From the NCBI GenBank assembly GCA_938092125.1, contig CALKMQ010000196.1, positions 1-6,472 on the forward strand: a stretch of DNA of 6,472 nucleotides, in the 5' to 3' direction. The notes under the pieces were generated by a model that saw only the letters and a program-made list of their open reading frames with translations, was not told the DNA's origin and did not search any database. Both the position numbers and the translations under genes were made by a program. The DNA comes from an uncultured bacterium. Its GTDB lineage: Bacteria; Fidelibacterota; Marinisomatia; Marinisomatales; UBA1611. Positions 6,356 through 6,472 of this stretch are shown here, in pieces. Position 1 is the first letter of the stretch, and the number at the start of each line of letters is the position of its first letter.

Positions 6356-6472
6356 ACATAAAGATATATTTTATCAATATTCTTATTATATAGTTTTTTA
6401 TTAGGTAAATATGTTTTTACTATAATTATCATAAAGAAAAATTTTCTTAATTTAGTCATTTAAAATTATTCA
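6356..6472 (-). other. AT-rich leader region upstream of the cluster
   Basis: No gene can be supported in these 117 nt at the right edge. The stretch is almost entirely A and T, with stops in several frames. It contains a short AT-only-stem palindrome (6434-6448, arms AAGAAAA and TTTTCTT) and a possible -10 element. As the only sizeable non-coding DNA upstream of the cluster it is the natural place for the operon promoter, or for the end of a further upstream gene outside the window. Confidence 0.4.
6385..6390 (-). promoter_or_regulatory. Possible -10 element upstream of the yfhO-like gene
   Basis: The minus strand reads TATAAT here, a perfect match to the sigma-70 -10 consensus, 29 nt before the ATG at 6355. 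The supporting -35 is poor: TTTACC (6404-6409) is only 13 nt away, and the hexamer at the ideal 17-nt spacing does not resemble TTGACA. Chance matches are frequent in DNA this AT-rich, so this is a weak call. Confidence 0.25.

Noticed and set aside
6434..6448. Palindrome with arms AAGAAAA and TTTTCTT as an operator or terminator
   Set aside because: It has a single-base centre and an AT-rich stem; such palindromes are expected by chance in DNA of this composition.
1..6472. The window as a defence island, mobile element or novel system
   Set aside because: Five of six genes are recognisable housekeeping or envelope families, there are no recombinase, nuclease or repeat signatures, and base composition looks uniform across the window.

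Overview
All six recognisable genes lie head to tail on the minus strand, so transcription runs from the right end of the window to the left. The DNA is strongly AT-rich (about 30% GC by eye). In transcription order the genes are: a large YfhO-family polytopic membrane protein (6355-3947), a membrane sensor histidine kinase (3950-2775), yajC (2702-2379), def (2379-1831), fmt (1792-851) and the 5' two-thirds of rsmB (867-1, running off the left edge). Junctions are tight: a 4-nt ATGA overlap, a 72-nt gap, a 1-nt TAATG overlap, a 38-nt gap and a 17-nt overlap. No terminator-like structure interrupts the run, so a single operon, perhaps with an extra start before yajC, is the simplest reading.

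The organism is probably an uncultured, AT-rich, possibly marine bacterium near the Bacteroidota/Fibrobacterota-Chlorobiota side of the tree; Marinimicrobia (SAR406) is my best guess. The kinase and the YfhO protein carry sequence signatures I associate with Bacteroidota and Marinimicrobia. Recognisable Shine-Dalgarno sequences before def, fmt and rsmB argue against a typical Bacteroidota, which mostly lack them. This is inference from motif memory, not a database result.

The left half is a conserved housekeeping block. Fmt formylates initiator Met-tRNA, Def removes the formyl group from the nascent chain, RsmB methylates C967 of 16S rRNA, and YajC is the small accessory subunit of the Sec-SecDF translocase. 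The right half concerns the envelope: a putative GT-C-like YfhO protein overlaps the start of an orphan histidine kinase with no response regulator in view.

I found no tRNA or rRNA gene, mobile element, CRISPR array or long repeat. The only non-coding stretch of note is the 117 nt at the right edge, which is very AT-rich and may hold the promoter. I see no convincing novel system. The points most worth a second look are the kinase's non-acidic residue after the phospho-acceptor His, its coupling to the YfhO gene, and several start-site questions.
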